This document shows positions 33,342-42,295 of a stretch of DNA of 64,000 bases, piece after piece (positions within the stretch are counted from its first letter, which is position 1; every line of letters starts with the position of its first letter). This DNA comes from Neobacillus drentensis (GTDB lineage: Bacteria; Bacillota; Bacilli; Bacillales; Cytobacillaceae), in assembly GCF_021560175.1 (NCBI RefSeq), contig NZ_CP091110.1, forward strand, positions 5,148,501-5,212,500. Direction: 5' to 3'. The translations under genes and the position numbers were made by a program. The notes beneath the pieces are model-generated. The model saw only the letters and a program-made list of their open reading frames with translations. It ran no database searches and was not told the origin of the DNA.

Positions 33342-34450
33342 TTAACATTTAAACCAAGTGCTTTCGAAGTTTCTTTGTCTACGGAACGCTCACCAGTCAC
33401 ACTTGAACGAGAAGAGAATATACCAAATTGATTATCATCATAACTCCAAAAAGCCCATCCAATATTATATTTCTCTACCGTAGTGCGAACATCACGGACC
33501 CAAGCATTTCTATCTTCAGGTTTCGCATATTTTTTATAAACACCGAATTCATTCAAAATAACTTTTGTTTTATGTTGGTCACGCCAGTTTACAACCTGCT
33601 TAATTTGTTGTTCAATTTTTTGCTGAAACCATTTCTCACTTCCATACCATTTTAACATTGACTGTGCTTCTGGTGATAGTCCTTTAAGAAATGGCGCTAC
33701 AATCCCAGGAGATGCTGGGTATGGAATATTTTTCAATTCTTTAATAGGAGAATCCCCCCACCATTGCCATCCTTGATGAGTAAACACAAAAGGGGCATAA
33801 TAATGAAAAACATAAACTAAATTATTATCACTAAAAGGCTCACTTGAAACAAGTGTTTCTAGATCAGAAAATGTGTTTGAATCAATTAAAAGCGTACGCT
33901 TAGTATCATGTATGCGAATCGCTTTAATGGATTTATTCATAAAATCATGCCAAGCGCTATAGTTTGTAAAGTTCGGTTCATTAAATAATTCAAAAGATAA
34001 TTGGTCAGAAGGATATTTCTCTAACTCTTTCGATAATACACTCCAAAGTGAATACAGCTCTTGTTTTATGCTAGGATCATTTTGTTTACCAGTAATTTTT
34101 TCTGTTGGATGCAAATCTAAAATTACTGCGAGTCCTTGACTATTACTTATATCAATAGCTCGTTTTATTTCCGACAAGTGTAATAATTGGTCGTTTTCAT
34201 AATTCCAAATATAATTTGGATCAACTGGAATACGAACATAAGTAAATCCAAGATTTTTTATTTGTTTAGCATCTTTTTTATTGTAAAAAGTCAGTGGATT
34301 ATTTCCAAATTTCCATACAAACAAACCATTAAGATTTATTCCTTTTGAAAAATCCATTTGCTTCGTAGCTGGGACAGTCGTTTGAAAACTAAATAGGAGA
34401 AATAAAAAAAGGAAGATTAACCATGTCCTTTTTATTTTCGTTTTTATCAT
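33338..34450 (-). CDS. Secreted GH5 endoglucanase-like hydrolase
   Basis: A 370-residue exported glycoside hydrolase. A basic, strongly hydrophobic N-terminus (residues 1-28, KRTWLIFLFLFLLFSF) is a signal peptide or anchor. The GH5 barrel has RIPVDP (near 74), the acid/base Glu in FELFNEPN (E158) and the nucleophile Glu in VILNEFGVY (E301), with a typical C-terminal WAFWSYDDNQFG. The family cuts beta-1,4-glucans or related backbones. Lying between the acetyltransferase group and the exopolysaccharide operon, it may trim the cell's own polysaccharide, an inference. Confidence 0.88.
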   Translation of the reverse strand: MIKTKIKRTWLIFLFLFLLFSFQTTVPATKQMDFSKGINLNGLFVWKFGNNPLTFYNKKDAKQIKNLGFTYVRIPVDPNYIWNYENDQLLHLSEIKRAIDISNSQGLAVILDLHPTEKITGKQNDPSIKQELYSLWSVLSKELEKYPSDQLSFELFNEPNFTNYSAWHDFMNKSIKAIRIHDTKRTLLIDSNTFSDLETLVSSEPFSDNNLVYVFHYYAPFVFTHQGWQWWGDSPIKELKNIPYPASPGIVAPFLKGLSPEAQSMLKWYGSEKWFQQKIEQQIKQVVNWRDQHKTKVILNEFGVYKKYAKPEDRNAWVRDVRTTVEKYNIGWAFWSYDDNQFGIFSSRSSVTGERSVDKETSKALGLNVK

Positions 34451-34667
34451 AAATCATGATCACCTACATAAAAAAAACATATTTTCACCTTTAATTTAGT
34501 AATGGGCCCCTGTTGACATACCTGCCAACATTGTTAAATGCTGATTTATATCATATGTAGAATTCCTTAATCTGTAAACCGAAAATAGGCATAAAATATA
34601 ACCCACCCGAAGGTAAGTTATCTTTAAACAATTAATTATTATACGGTTACTGTGTTAACGTGAGTAT

Positions 34668-34722
34668 CAACATCCACAAGTAATCCATTTCACTTTGTGT
34701 TATGGATTACTTGTGGATGTTG
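34668..34722 (-). terminator. 21-bp perfect hairpin at the end of the coiled-coil pseudogene
   Basis: Arms 34668-34688 and 34702-34722 are perfectly complementary (21 bp) around a 13-base loop. The right arm encodes the last six codons of the pseudogene and the loop edge contains its TAA. A T-rich tract is not evident on the minus strand. It is probably the old terminator of that gene. Confidence 0.6.
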
Positions 34723-35351
34723 CAGCCTGAACTTCATCAGATGTAGCTTTTAATTCATCGACCTTGGCATTGGCCTTGTTAACTTCACCGTTAGCACAAT
34801 TTGCTTCATCTTAGCAGCCTTTTTGTCAGTTTTAAGTTGTTCGTTCTCGGCCTTGTATGACTGAATTGTTATTCCAGCATTGTCAGGGTCGATTTTTAAT
34901 AGGAAAAAGGTGTGAGCTGCTCCAACAAATTCATCAATTTTTGCTGAATTTGTTGATTTTGGTCCTTAATTTTTAAATTCAAGTCATAGATCTCTGATGA
35001 TTGTTGATAAAGTTGACCTTAGCATTTTCAAGCTCGTCCTTTGTTTCTTGTAGTTCATCATTTAAAGCTGTTATTTGACTGTTCAAGTCAGTAATTGTAG
35101 CTTTTAGTTTTTCAATTTGACTTTTCTTATCGGCGATTAAAGCATTTACTGCACCGATTTCACCGTTAGCAGTTTCCTTCATTACATGAATCTTTTTAAG
35201 GAATGAACCTTCATTTGACTCATAAATAACCTTGTTTTGCAAGGTATGTAGTTGGTCCTTCACGCCATCAATTACTGCTCCACCTGAATATTGAACCTCC
35301 TAAGATCGTTGTTGCTGCCACCATATTTAATACTTTTGTATTTACTAACAT
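34700..35351 (-). pseudogene. Frameshifted coiled-coil surface-type protein
   Basis: The ATG at 35351 with an AAGGAGA site begins MLVNTKVLNMVAATTILGG, a short membrane or signal segment. A single-base shift near 35290 moves the frame. The main open part (35263-34979) is a coiled coil with Lys/Glu/Ala/Asn heptads (IADKKSQIEKLKATITDL). Further shifts after about 34979 separate the tail, which reads YKAENEQLKTDKKAAK and ends ATSTSNP-stop at 34700. At least two or three frameshifts make it a pseudogene, barring sequencing error. Function unknown; coiled-coil proteins of this sort are often envelope-associated. Confidence 0.75.
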
Positions 35352-35736
35352 TTGAACTTCTCCTTTGGAATTTTATTTTTATATGGAACAATTTGTTCCA
35401 CATATTTAATGACAACTAGGAAACTATTCCATCCACATTGAAACTCCATTAGAATCCCATTGCGGTTCATATCATCCTGTTAATGCAATAAAATAACCGT
35501 CTATTAGCCTGAAAAAATAGAGATAGGTCCTCAGATGAAAAAAAAATCATTATAGGCTGTATTCCGAGTAAAGTTGGTTATTCCTACAAAAGGTATATTT
35601 GCCTCATGGCAGCAAAAAAAGGAAAGGAGGACTATCTCCACTAACTAAGTCAATCATATGTTGCTTTAAAAATTCGCTTTTCCTGTTAATCATTGAAACG
35701 GATTTTTAAAATTTTTAATTGTGATCGCTATTTGTT
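35352..35736. other. Gap between manC and the coiled-coil pseudogene
   Basis: No gene is visible. TGGAACAATTTGTTCCA (35384-35400) is a 17-bp palindrome in which GAAC and GTTC half-sites are arranged outward, as between the paired SinR-like boxes elsewhere; it lies just upstream of the pseudogene start. No clear terminator is seen after manC. Confidence 0.4.
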
Positions 35737-37128
35737 TTACGATATCACCTTTGACTTTGATTGTTGAAAATGACTAATAACTTCATCCCAAGCCATATAT
35801 AATCTTGTAAAGTCTTCATCTGTGATACCTGAACCTGTTTGAACTTCTACAAACTCTAAGTCACTAATTGCAAAAATTCCATGTTTTCTTCCTGCTGGAA
35901 GATGAATAATATCCCCTGGTTTTACACGATTGATTGTATCATCTAAAGCTAGTTCTCCCTCACCTTTTATAATAGTCCATACTTCATCTCTTAAATTATG
36001 ATAATGGTAGCTTGAATTTTTACCTTTATGGATACAAATTCGCTTTGTAACCATTTCCTGTCCATTGTCAAATTTTGCATAATCTAATACACGAGACCAT
36101 CCCCATATCCGTTCTTCGTACATTTGTGGCTGATTGAAGGAGCCAATTAATTCTTTTATTTTTGGACTAGATGCTTTATCTGTAACAAGAATTCCATCGG
36201 GACTTGCTGCAACAACTACATCTTTGACACCATGAACAGTTATAGGAATATCTAATTCATTGACTAAATGTGTATTGGAAGTATCATCACTAATAATACC
36301 TTTACCAATTTGAGTTGTAGCCATTTCCTCTGTTAACGTATTCCATGTTCCAAGATCTTTCCAATATCCATCATAAGGAAGCACTATAAGATGATTTGCT
36401 TTTTCAACCACCTCATAATCAAAGCTTATTTTAGGGAGAAATTGATATTGTCTTTGTAGTTCATCAAAATGAAGTGGCAAGCCTTGTTCGTAAAGTAAAT
36501 CAATGAGATATCTTAATTTAAATGCAAACACACCGCAATTCCATAATGCGTTTTTTGCAATAAGGGTTTGTGCCTTTTCTTCACTTGGTTTTTCAGTAAA
36601 ATGGTTTACAGTTAAATATTCAACTTCTTTATCCGTATTTTCTTTTGGAACAATATATCCATATTTTGAAGATGGATATGTTGGTTTTACTCCAATTAAT
36701 GCTAGATCCGCTTCCGAATGAGCTAATATAGTTTCTAGTTCTTTTACCTTTTCAAAAAAGTGATCTTCTATATATGGATCTACTGGTAAAACAACAATGA
36801 CCTCATTTTCTGAGACACTTTCAACCGAGTATAAATAAGAGGCTGCCAATGCGATTGCTGGAAACGTATCCCGTCTTTCAGGTTCAATGATTAAGGGAAC
36901 ATTGATTCCGATTTGGCTGTATATCATGTCTCTTTGCATTTTTGAAGTTGAGATAATTGAATCTTCTGTAAGTCCTGCTTTTTTTAGCTGTCCCCACACC
37001 CTTTGCACCATCGATTGTTTTTTTCCATCTTCCCCTTCAAGCACTTTCAGAAATTGCTTGGAACGTGTATCATTTGACAGCGGCCATAACCGTTTTCCTG
37101 AACCTCCAGATAAAAGTACTAATCTCAT
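35737..37128 (-). CDS. manC: Mannose-1-phosphate guanylyltransferase (GDP-mannose pyrophosphorylase)
   Basis: A 463-residue enzyme that makes GDP-mannose from GTP and mannose 1-phosphate. The nucleotidyltransferase domain starts MRLVLLSGGSGKRLWPLSND and has the FTEKP motif near 195. A C-terminal cupin domain (about 355-450, HKGKNSSYHYHNLRDEVW and PGDIIHLPAGRKHG) matches the type II isomerase-like tail. The frame is open 15 codons further, but TGGAGGG fixes the ATG at 37128. It supplies the substrate of gmd and fcl. It lies directly after a strong intrinsic terminator on the same strand. No phosphomannomutase is in the window. Confidence 0.93.
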   Translation of the reverse strand: MRLVLLSGGSGKRLWPLSNDTRSKQFLKVLEGEDGKKQSMVQRVWGQLKKAGLTEDSIISTSKMQRDMIYSQIGINVPLIIEPERRDTFPAIALAASYLYSVESVSENEVIVVLPVDPYIEDHFFEKVKELETILAHSEADLALIGVKPTYPSSKYGYIVPKENTDKEVEYLTVNHFTEKPSEEKAQTLIAKNALWNCGVFAFKLRYLIDLLYEQGLPLHFDELQRQYQFLPKISFDYEVVEKANHLIVLPYDGYWKDLGTWNTLTEEMATTQIGKGIISDDTSNTHLVNELDIPITVHGVKDVVVAASPDGILVTDKASSPKIKELIGSFNQPQMYEERIWGWSRVLDYAKFDNGQEMVTKRICIHKGKNSSYHYHNLRDEVWTIIKGEGELALDDTINRVKPGDIIHLPAGRKHGIFAISDLEFVEVQTGSGITDEDFTRLYMAWDEVISHFQQSKSKVIS

Positions 37129-37141
37129 GATTTCCCTCCAT

Positions 37142-37171
37142 AAAAAAAGGCAGACCAAGGGGTTGGTCTGC
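37142..37171 (-). terminator. Intrinsic terminator inside the operon, directly before manC
   Basis: On the minus strand GCAGACCAA / TTGGTCTGC with a 4-base loop is followed by CC and seven T, then at once by the TGGAGGG site of manC. It is a strong terminator in the direction of operon transcription, so manC needs read-through, regulated attenuation or antitermination. EAR RNA further upstream offers a mechanism. Confidence 0.85.
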
Positions 37172-37261
37172 ACTTTCCGTTTTAAGTTAGTTATTAATAA
37201 TTTATTCTACTATAAAAAGATTGAATACTGGTAAAATTAAGGGCGTTTTATCTTCAAATAT

Positions 37262-37824
37262 CACTTATAAAAATGACAATTCTAAACTTTTTATAGTTTC
37301 TCTTCCGATGGAATAACAATATGTGATTCCTTGCGGATATAATCTATTAAAGTTTTCTATGCCCACAGGATCCATTGCTTTCACATTTTCACCATCTTCA
37401 ATCATAAATGGAATATTTGCAAGCGTAGGGGCTTCTCTCAAATCATCTGTTGCAGGTTTGAAGGTTAACCCTAGGACGGCAACATTTTCAATCCTTTTAA
37501 GCTATCAAAATATTTTAGAGATTTTTTGAACAATTTGAGTTTTTAATTTTCATTTACTTCAATAGCTGCTTTAACAGTTTTTAGCTCATTGTCATGGAAA
37601 TTTGCAACCAATGCAATGATTTTGTGTCTTTAGTGAAGCAAGACCCTCCATATCCTATACCTGCTTTTAAGAATTTATTTCCTATTCGGCTATCATACCC
37701 TACCCCATTTCGATTGAAATTTTATTATCATCGACATCTACACAAGAAACTAATGGCCTTTTACTGCCAGACAGACCCCTGTGACTAAGACTACATACCC
37801 GGTTCCAGCTACTGCTATTTTCAT
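37262..37824 (-). pseudogene. Decayed UDP-glucose 6-dehydrogenase (ugd/tuaD-like)
   Basis: The minus strand from 37824 reads MKIAVAGTGYV and LVTGVCLAVKGH, the NAD-binding start of UDP-sugar dehydrogenases. Further fragments in other frames follow: GYGGSCFTKDTKSL (the catalytic Cys region) and NVAVLGLTFKPATDDLREAP (the UDP-binding domain). Several stops and frameshifts, a loss of about 230 central codons and a missing C-terminus show that it is dead. Its ATG overlaps the TGA of the epimerase (ATGA), so it was once translationally coupled. The function was UDP-glucuronate supply to that epimerase. Confidence 0.9.
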
Positions 37825-38903
37825 ATTTGTACCGCCTTTACTTTGTTTTCAAAATAATATTCCTTATACCACTTAGCAAATCGATTAAGGCCTTCTTCAA
37901 GACTAGTATTAGGTTTAAAACCAAAGTCTTTTACAATTTCATCTACTTCTGCAAATGTTTGGTAAACATCACCGGGTTGCATAGGAAGAAATTCTTTCTC
38001 AGCAGGTTTATCTATAACCTCTTCTCTCATCAGGCACTTCTCGAGTGTCTCCACAAAATACATGAGACTTTCTGGTTGATTATTCCCGATGTTGTATATC
38101 TTATATTTCACACCATCTTCATTTGTTCCTGGTGTTTTACTCATAACATTAATGACTCCGGTAACAATATCATCGATATAGGTGAAATCCCTCATCATGT
38201 CTCCATAATTAAAAATTTGGATTTTTTCTCCTTTAACAAGTTTATTAGTAAACCCAAAGTATGCCATGTCTGGCCTCCCCATTGGACCATAAACTGTAAA
38301 GAAACGTAAACCCGTAGAGGGAATTCCATATAATTTTGAATATGAATGGGCCAACAGTTCATTTGACTTCTTTGTAGCGGCATATAAGGATACAGGATTA
38401 TCTACCTTGTCATCTGTAGAATACGGAACCTTTTTATTAGATCCATAAACTGAAGAAGATGATGCATACACAAGATGCTCAACACCTTTCCCCCCATGAT
38501 CAAAGGAATTGCGACAAGCTTCAAGAATATTACAGAAACCGACCAAGTTTGATTCAATATATGCTTCCGGATTTGTAATACTATAACGAACTCCAGCTTG
38601 GGCAGCAAGGTTTACAACAATTTCCGGCCTGTACTTATTAAACACATAATCAATTAGTGTTTTGTCTGCTAGAGAACCTTTTATAAAAGTGAAGTTCCCT
38701 TTAGATTCATCAGATGCTGTTTCATTTAAAATCGACAATCTCATTTCCTTTAGATTAACATCGTAATAGTCGTTCATATTGTCGAGCCCTATGATTGAAA
38801 CCGTGTTATCGTTTGTTTCTAAAATCTGTTTAGCGAGGAAAAAGCCAATAAAGCCAGCTGCTCCAGTGATTAAAATTGATTTATTGCTGAATTTTTTGTT
38901 CAT
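37821..38903 (-). CDS. UDP-glucuronate / UDP-sugar 4-epimerase (CapI-like)
   Basis: A 360-residue extended SDR. The Rossmann motif ITGAAGFIGFFLAKQI starts at about residue 11; the catalytic triad appears as SSSVYG (near 148) and YAATKKSNE (YxxxK, near 173). LRFFTVYGPMGRPDMAYF and the internal signatures fit UDP-glucuronate 4-epimerases (CapI/LpsL branch). The product would be UDP-galacturonate. The gene that made UDP-glucuronate next door is a pseudogene, so substrate must come from another dehydrogenase elsewhere, or this enzyme is orphaned or of broader specificity. Confidence 0.88.
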   Translation of the reverse strand: MNKKFSNKSILITGAAGFIGFFLAKQILETNDNTVSIIGLDNMNDYYDVNLKEMRLSILNETASDESKGNFTFIKGSLADKTLIDYVFNKYRPEIVVNLAAQAGVRYSITNPEAYIESNLVGFCNILEACRNSFDHGGKGVEHLVYASSSSVYGSNKKVPYSTDDKVDNPVSLYAATKKSNELLAHSYSKLYGIPSTGLRFFTVYGPMGRPDMAYFGFTNKLVKGEKIQIFNYGDMMRDFTYIDDIVTGVINVMSKTPGTNEDGVKYKIYNIGNNQPESLMYFVETLEKCLMREEVIDKPAEKEFLPMQPGDVYQTFAEVDEIVKDFGFKPNTSLEEGLNRFAKWYKEYYFENKVKAVQI

Positions 38904-38905
38904 AA

Positions 38906-39835
38906 TTATAACACCTTTTTAATATTTGTATTTTTTGGTAATTCAAGCAACCTTCCAACTTGCAAATCATATTCTGGAGGTTGTATTGGAATAAATCCGC
39001 TCGTAGGAGAGAATGTTAATTCAGAGAAATATACACGACCATTAATTTCATATAAGTCAACACGCAAAAAAAGGTGTCCCTGTGATAGCTCTTCTGCAAA
39101 TGTTTTCATTAGTTCAAAATTTAACGGCTTTGGAGGTATTTTATCTATTCGTAAAAAATCGCTTCTTTCAAACGGTAAACGTTCCCAATCTAAATTTAAA
39201 AAAGCCATAGATGCCGTACTATGTTTCTCCATACCCTGAGATAATTGTACGAATTCTGGCTTTCCATTAAAACAATAAAACTTATAATCTTTTAAAACGA
39301 TTGATGAAGGATCTCTCATATATTTTTCTGCAATTACCCTAGGTTTTACATTTTTATATGGCCATTCTCGCCCATTATAAAAATAGTTTCTTTGCAAGCA
39401 CCTATTGATTTTACTTCGGGCCGACTCCATATCAAGAGTCTTTTTATCTCTACATATTACTAACCCACCGCAATCATGTGTACATTTTAAAACAAATTGG
39501 TCCGGTAATCTTTCAATATTTATATCATCAAAAGAGTCCCACACCCCATAAGTTGGTATAATAAAGTCTGGTCCGATTTTTTCCGTAATATATTTTTTCG
39601 CTTCATACTTATCTACCATTTGTATATATTTTGGATTCCGATCATAAATTTTAAGCCACTGTAGTTTCTCGTTAAATGTTTTTGGATTATTCAAGTCCAG
39701 CTTTTTTTTCATTCTAGAAATATACATTATATTAAGGTAGGCTTTATCTGGGAGCCAATTCAAGTACCCTTTCCAATTAGCCCATAAAATAATCTTTTGT
39801 GGTTGTTTAATTATTTTATTAATTTTCTCTAGCAA
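38906..39835 (-). CDS. TupA-like ATP-grasp polysaccharide biosynthesis protein
   Basis: A 309-residue protein of the TupA-like ATP-grasp family. Recognisable features are FNEKLQWLKIYDRNP (near 53), VDKYEAKKYI, DQFVLKCTHDCGG (near 125) and the conserved metal-site end (RVDLYEINGRVYFSELTFSP, near 265-285). Members were first linked with teichuronopeptide synthesis and are thought to join an amino acid or other group to a polysaccharide. The TTG start at 39835 overlaps the end of wzx. With asnB and the carrier-thioesterase nearby, amino-acid decoration of the polymer is a reasonable but unproved idea. Confidence 0.8.
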   Translation of the reverse strand: MLEKINKIIKQPQKIILWANWKGYLNWLPDKAYLNIMYISRMKKKLDLNNPKTFNEKLQWLKIYDRNPKYIQMVDKYEAKKYITEKIGPDFIIPTYGVWDSFDDINIERLPDQFVLKCTHDCGGLVICRDKKTLDMESARSKINRCLQRNYFYNGREWPYKNVKPRVIAEKYMRDPSSIVLKDYKFYCFNGKPEFVQLSQGMEKHSTASMAFLNLDWERLPFERSDFLRIDKIPPKPLNFELMKTFAEELSQGHLFLRVDLYEINGRVYFSELTFSPTSGFIPIQPPEYDLQVGRLLELPKNTNIKKVL

Positions 39836-41321
39836 TGGATTCGCCTTCCTTTAATTTTCTTAAATGTAGCTTACTATTTTTACCTAACTTTTTAATAATG
39901 ATATCACTTAAGTACAAAAAGCTATCAAGTTTAAACATATAAGAAGAACCAAGATATATTATTCCGCCACAAAAAATTTGCAATGCTAATGTTAAAATAG
40001 CTGGGAGAGAAAGCCAAGAAAAAGTATAAACAATTCCGCCCATTGCAATAGATAATAATAACGCCGGTGCTATATCACGAATTTGTTCTCTCATCGAGTA
40101 ATTTATTAACTTTTTATTAGGAATCATGTTTATAATCATTGAAATACCCGCGAAAACAGCATTTGATATCGCTAAGGCATATACACTAATATTCATGCTT
40201 ATTAAAAGGATCAACACACCAATAACTTTTTTTAAGATTTCCAAATTCATTAACAAATCACTTCTACCTAAAGCTTTAATTGCTTGCCAGTTCGCAGTTT
40301 GCATTGGTTGGAATAACCAATATACGCAACATATCTGTAAAAAGGGAACAACAAACAACCATTTTTCAGTGAGTAAAACCATAATTAAAGAATTTGCAAC
40401 ACTCATAAGGCCTATCATAAGCGGAAAAATTAAATAAGCAGTAATTTTCATAGCTCTTCTAGTTAGAGTTTTTAAACTCATAATATCGTCATTAACCTCT
40501 GCCATCGCAGGAAATACAACTTTTGAAATCGCTGTGTTAATATTAGTAATAATAATACTTGGAAATTGATTTCCTCTATTATAATAGGCCAAATCAGACA
40601 TGGTATAGACTTTACCGATTATAAGACTTCTTAACTCGCTGTATAGGCTAATAATTAAATTGGTTACAACAAGTTTCCATCCAAATCCCATTAGTTCCTT
40701 AGCAGATTTTACAGAAAATATTAATCTAGGTCTCCATGATATGGTAAAAAATAGGATAATTGTACCAACTATCGTACTAATTAGGTATTGAGCTACTAAT
40801 GCCCATATGCCAAATCCGTAATATGCCATTAAAATACCAATTAATCCTGATACTAGTGTGCCACCTAGGTTTGACAAAAAGAATTTTTTAAATATCATGT
40901 TTTTAGACACGTATGCTTCTTGAATGGTACTTATAGATGAAACTGGTATTACCAATGCAAGTACTCGTAAAACCCATAATAATTCAGCATTATCATAGAA
41001 TGACGCTATAAATGGAGCTGTAAAAAATAGAATTACATATAGAAAAATAGAAATAACAAAACTGCAATAAAAGATTGTAGAAAAATCTGTCTCATCCGCG
41101 TCCTTTTTTTGTATCAATGATTCACCAATTCCAGTTGAAACGAAAACGTTTGCCAAATTAATAAAAACAAGAATTAGTGCTATTACACCATATTCATTAG
41201 GCATTAGCAGCCTTGCTAAAATAATCGATAAAGCAAATGAGACACCTTGCGTCATCATTTTCTCACCAAATGTCCAAAACAATCCAGAAACAACTTTATT
41301 CTTAAGATTTTTTTCCTTCAT
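39819..41321 (-). CDS. Wzx-type polysaccharide flippase
   Basis: A 500-residue membrane protein of the MOP/Wzx superfamily with about 12-14 hydrophobic segments and the family's N-terminal pattern (VVSGLFWTFGEKMMTQGVSF, then LLMPNEYGVIALI). It moves the undecaprenyl-linked repeat unit across the membrane. It lies in the exopolysaccharide operon together with a Wzy-like polymerase, as expected for Wzx/Wzy-dependent export. Confidence 0.9.
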   Translation of the reverse strand: MKEKNLKNKVVSGLFWTFGEKMMTQGVSFALSIILARLLMPNEYGVIALILVFINLANVFVSTGIGESLIQKKDADETDFSTIFYCSFVISIFLYVILFFTAPFIASFYDNAELLWVLRVLALVIPVSSISTIQEAYVSKNMIFKKFFLSNLGGTLVSGLIGILMAYYGFGIWALVAQYLISTIVGTIILFFTISWRPRLIFSVKSAKELMGFGWKLVVTNLIISLYSELRSLIIGKVYTMSDLAYYNRGNQFPSIIITNINTAISKVVFPAMAEVNDDIMSLKTLTRRAMKITAYLIFPLMIGLMSVANSLIMVLLTEKWLFVVPFLQICCVYWLFQPMQTANWQAIKALGRSDLLMNLEILKKVIGVLILLISMNISVYALAISNAVFAGISMIINMIPNKKLINYSMREQIRDIAPALLLSIAMGGIVYTFSWLSLPAILTLALQIFCGGIIYLGSSYMFKLDSFLYLSDIIIKKLGKNSKLHLRKLKEGESIAREN

Positions 41322-41371
41322 AATAACCTCTCTGTCGATTACTTCATCCTCCGGTTAACAATTAAAAATAT

Positions 41372-41986
41372 TTAATCAGTGGCTTCATCGATTTTTCGTA
41401 TGAATTTTGCTGGATTTCCCGCCCATATCTCATTTGGTGGAATTTTACCCACAACTACTGAACCGGCACCAATAATACTGTTTTTTCCAATATGACTTCC
41501 TTTTAATATAAACGAACCTCCTCCTATAAAAACACCATCCTCAATTACGATTGAACGTTTTCTTACTTTATTATCATTTTTATATTTACCATATCGGTAC
41601 TCTGTCTCCAACGGATGAAAGTCTGTGTCAAATATTTTACATCCTGCGCCAATTAATACGTGATTTCCTATTTTAATAGACTCCATACTTGTAATGGCCG
41701 TATTTGAGATACCAGTATTATCACCGATAGTCACTGAAGCACCTTGAAATATCTGGAAGTACATTCTATCTCCTAAACCTATCGGATTGGCCCAGCTTGC
41801 AGAATTCATAGTAACATGGTTGCCAATTTTGATTTTCCCATAATTTTTAAAATATATAATACCTCTTGTCTTAAAATGTATACCGACTTCTACATGATAT
41901 AGTTTACATTTCAAGCAATTCGTTCGAGTGTATAATTTTGTAACAAACGGTATCCACACTCGATCAATTATTTTTTGTAAAATCAT
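41372..41986 (-). CDS. Hexapeptide-repeat acyltransferase
   Basis: A 204-residue left-handed beta-helix acetyltransferase (LbH_MAT-like). Repeats such as GNHVTMNSASWANPIG, GNHVLIGAGCKIFDTDFHPL (with the catalytic His region) and IEDGVFIGGGSFILKGSHIG are visible, ending in GNPAKFIRKI, typical of the Wzy-cluster sugar O-acetyltransferases. An AAAGGAGGGG site precedes the ATG. It probably acetylates the repeat unit; the position acetylated is unknown. Confidence 0.88.
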   Translation of the reverse strand: MILQKIIDRVWIPFVTKLYTRTNCLKCKLYHVEVGIHFKTRGIIYFKNYGKIKIGNHVTMNSASWANPIGLGDRMYFQIFQGASVTIGDNTGISNTAITSMESIKIGNHVLIGAGCKIFDTDFHPLETEYRYGKYKNDNKVRKRSIVIEDGVFIGGGSFILKGSHIGKNSIIGAGSVVVGKIPPNEIWAGNPAKFIRKIDEATD

Positions 41987-42295
41987 TAAACAGCCCCTCC
42001 TTTCTGATTATTTCAATAATTTTACTATTCATTTTTAGCCAATACACTTTATTATTTTTTATGTTGTTTTTTCAACTTATATCATATACGCAAGTAATAA
42101 ACTTCAATCTTAATACTTGTAAAAAGCAAATAAAATTAACCGACAGTATATAACAAGGAAATAAAAAAATCCGTTATTAAATTACAAAGTGTACTTTATA
42201 TAGAACAAAAGTACACAAAATTCATTTTGTTTAGAATTTATGTCTATCAGTAATTCCAAAACTACTTGTTCTTAAAGCTTAATATCATAATCTCC
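41987..42295. other. Intraoperonic gap with inverted repeat and degenerate SinR-like box
   Basis: An unusually wide gap within the operon. GTGTACTTT (42189-42197) and AAAGTACAC (42208-42216) form an inverted repeat. The overlapping GTACTTTATATAGAAC (42191-42206) differs from GTTC-N8-GAAC by one base. An internal promoter or processing site is possible; no coding potential is seen. Confidence 0.4.

Noticed and set aside
35384..35400. TGGAACAATTTGTTCCA as a SinR-like operator
   Set aside because: Half-sites point outward with four to five bases between them, unlike GTTC-N8-GAAC. Not counted in the regulon list.
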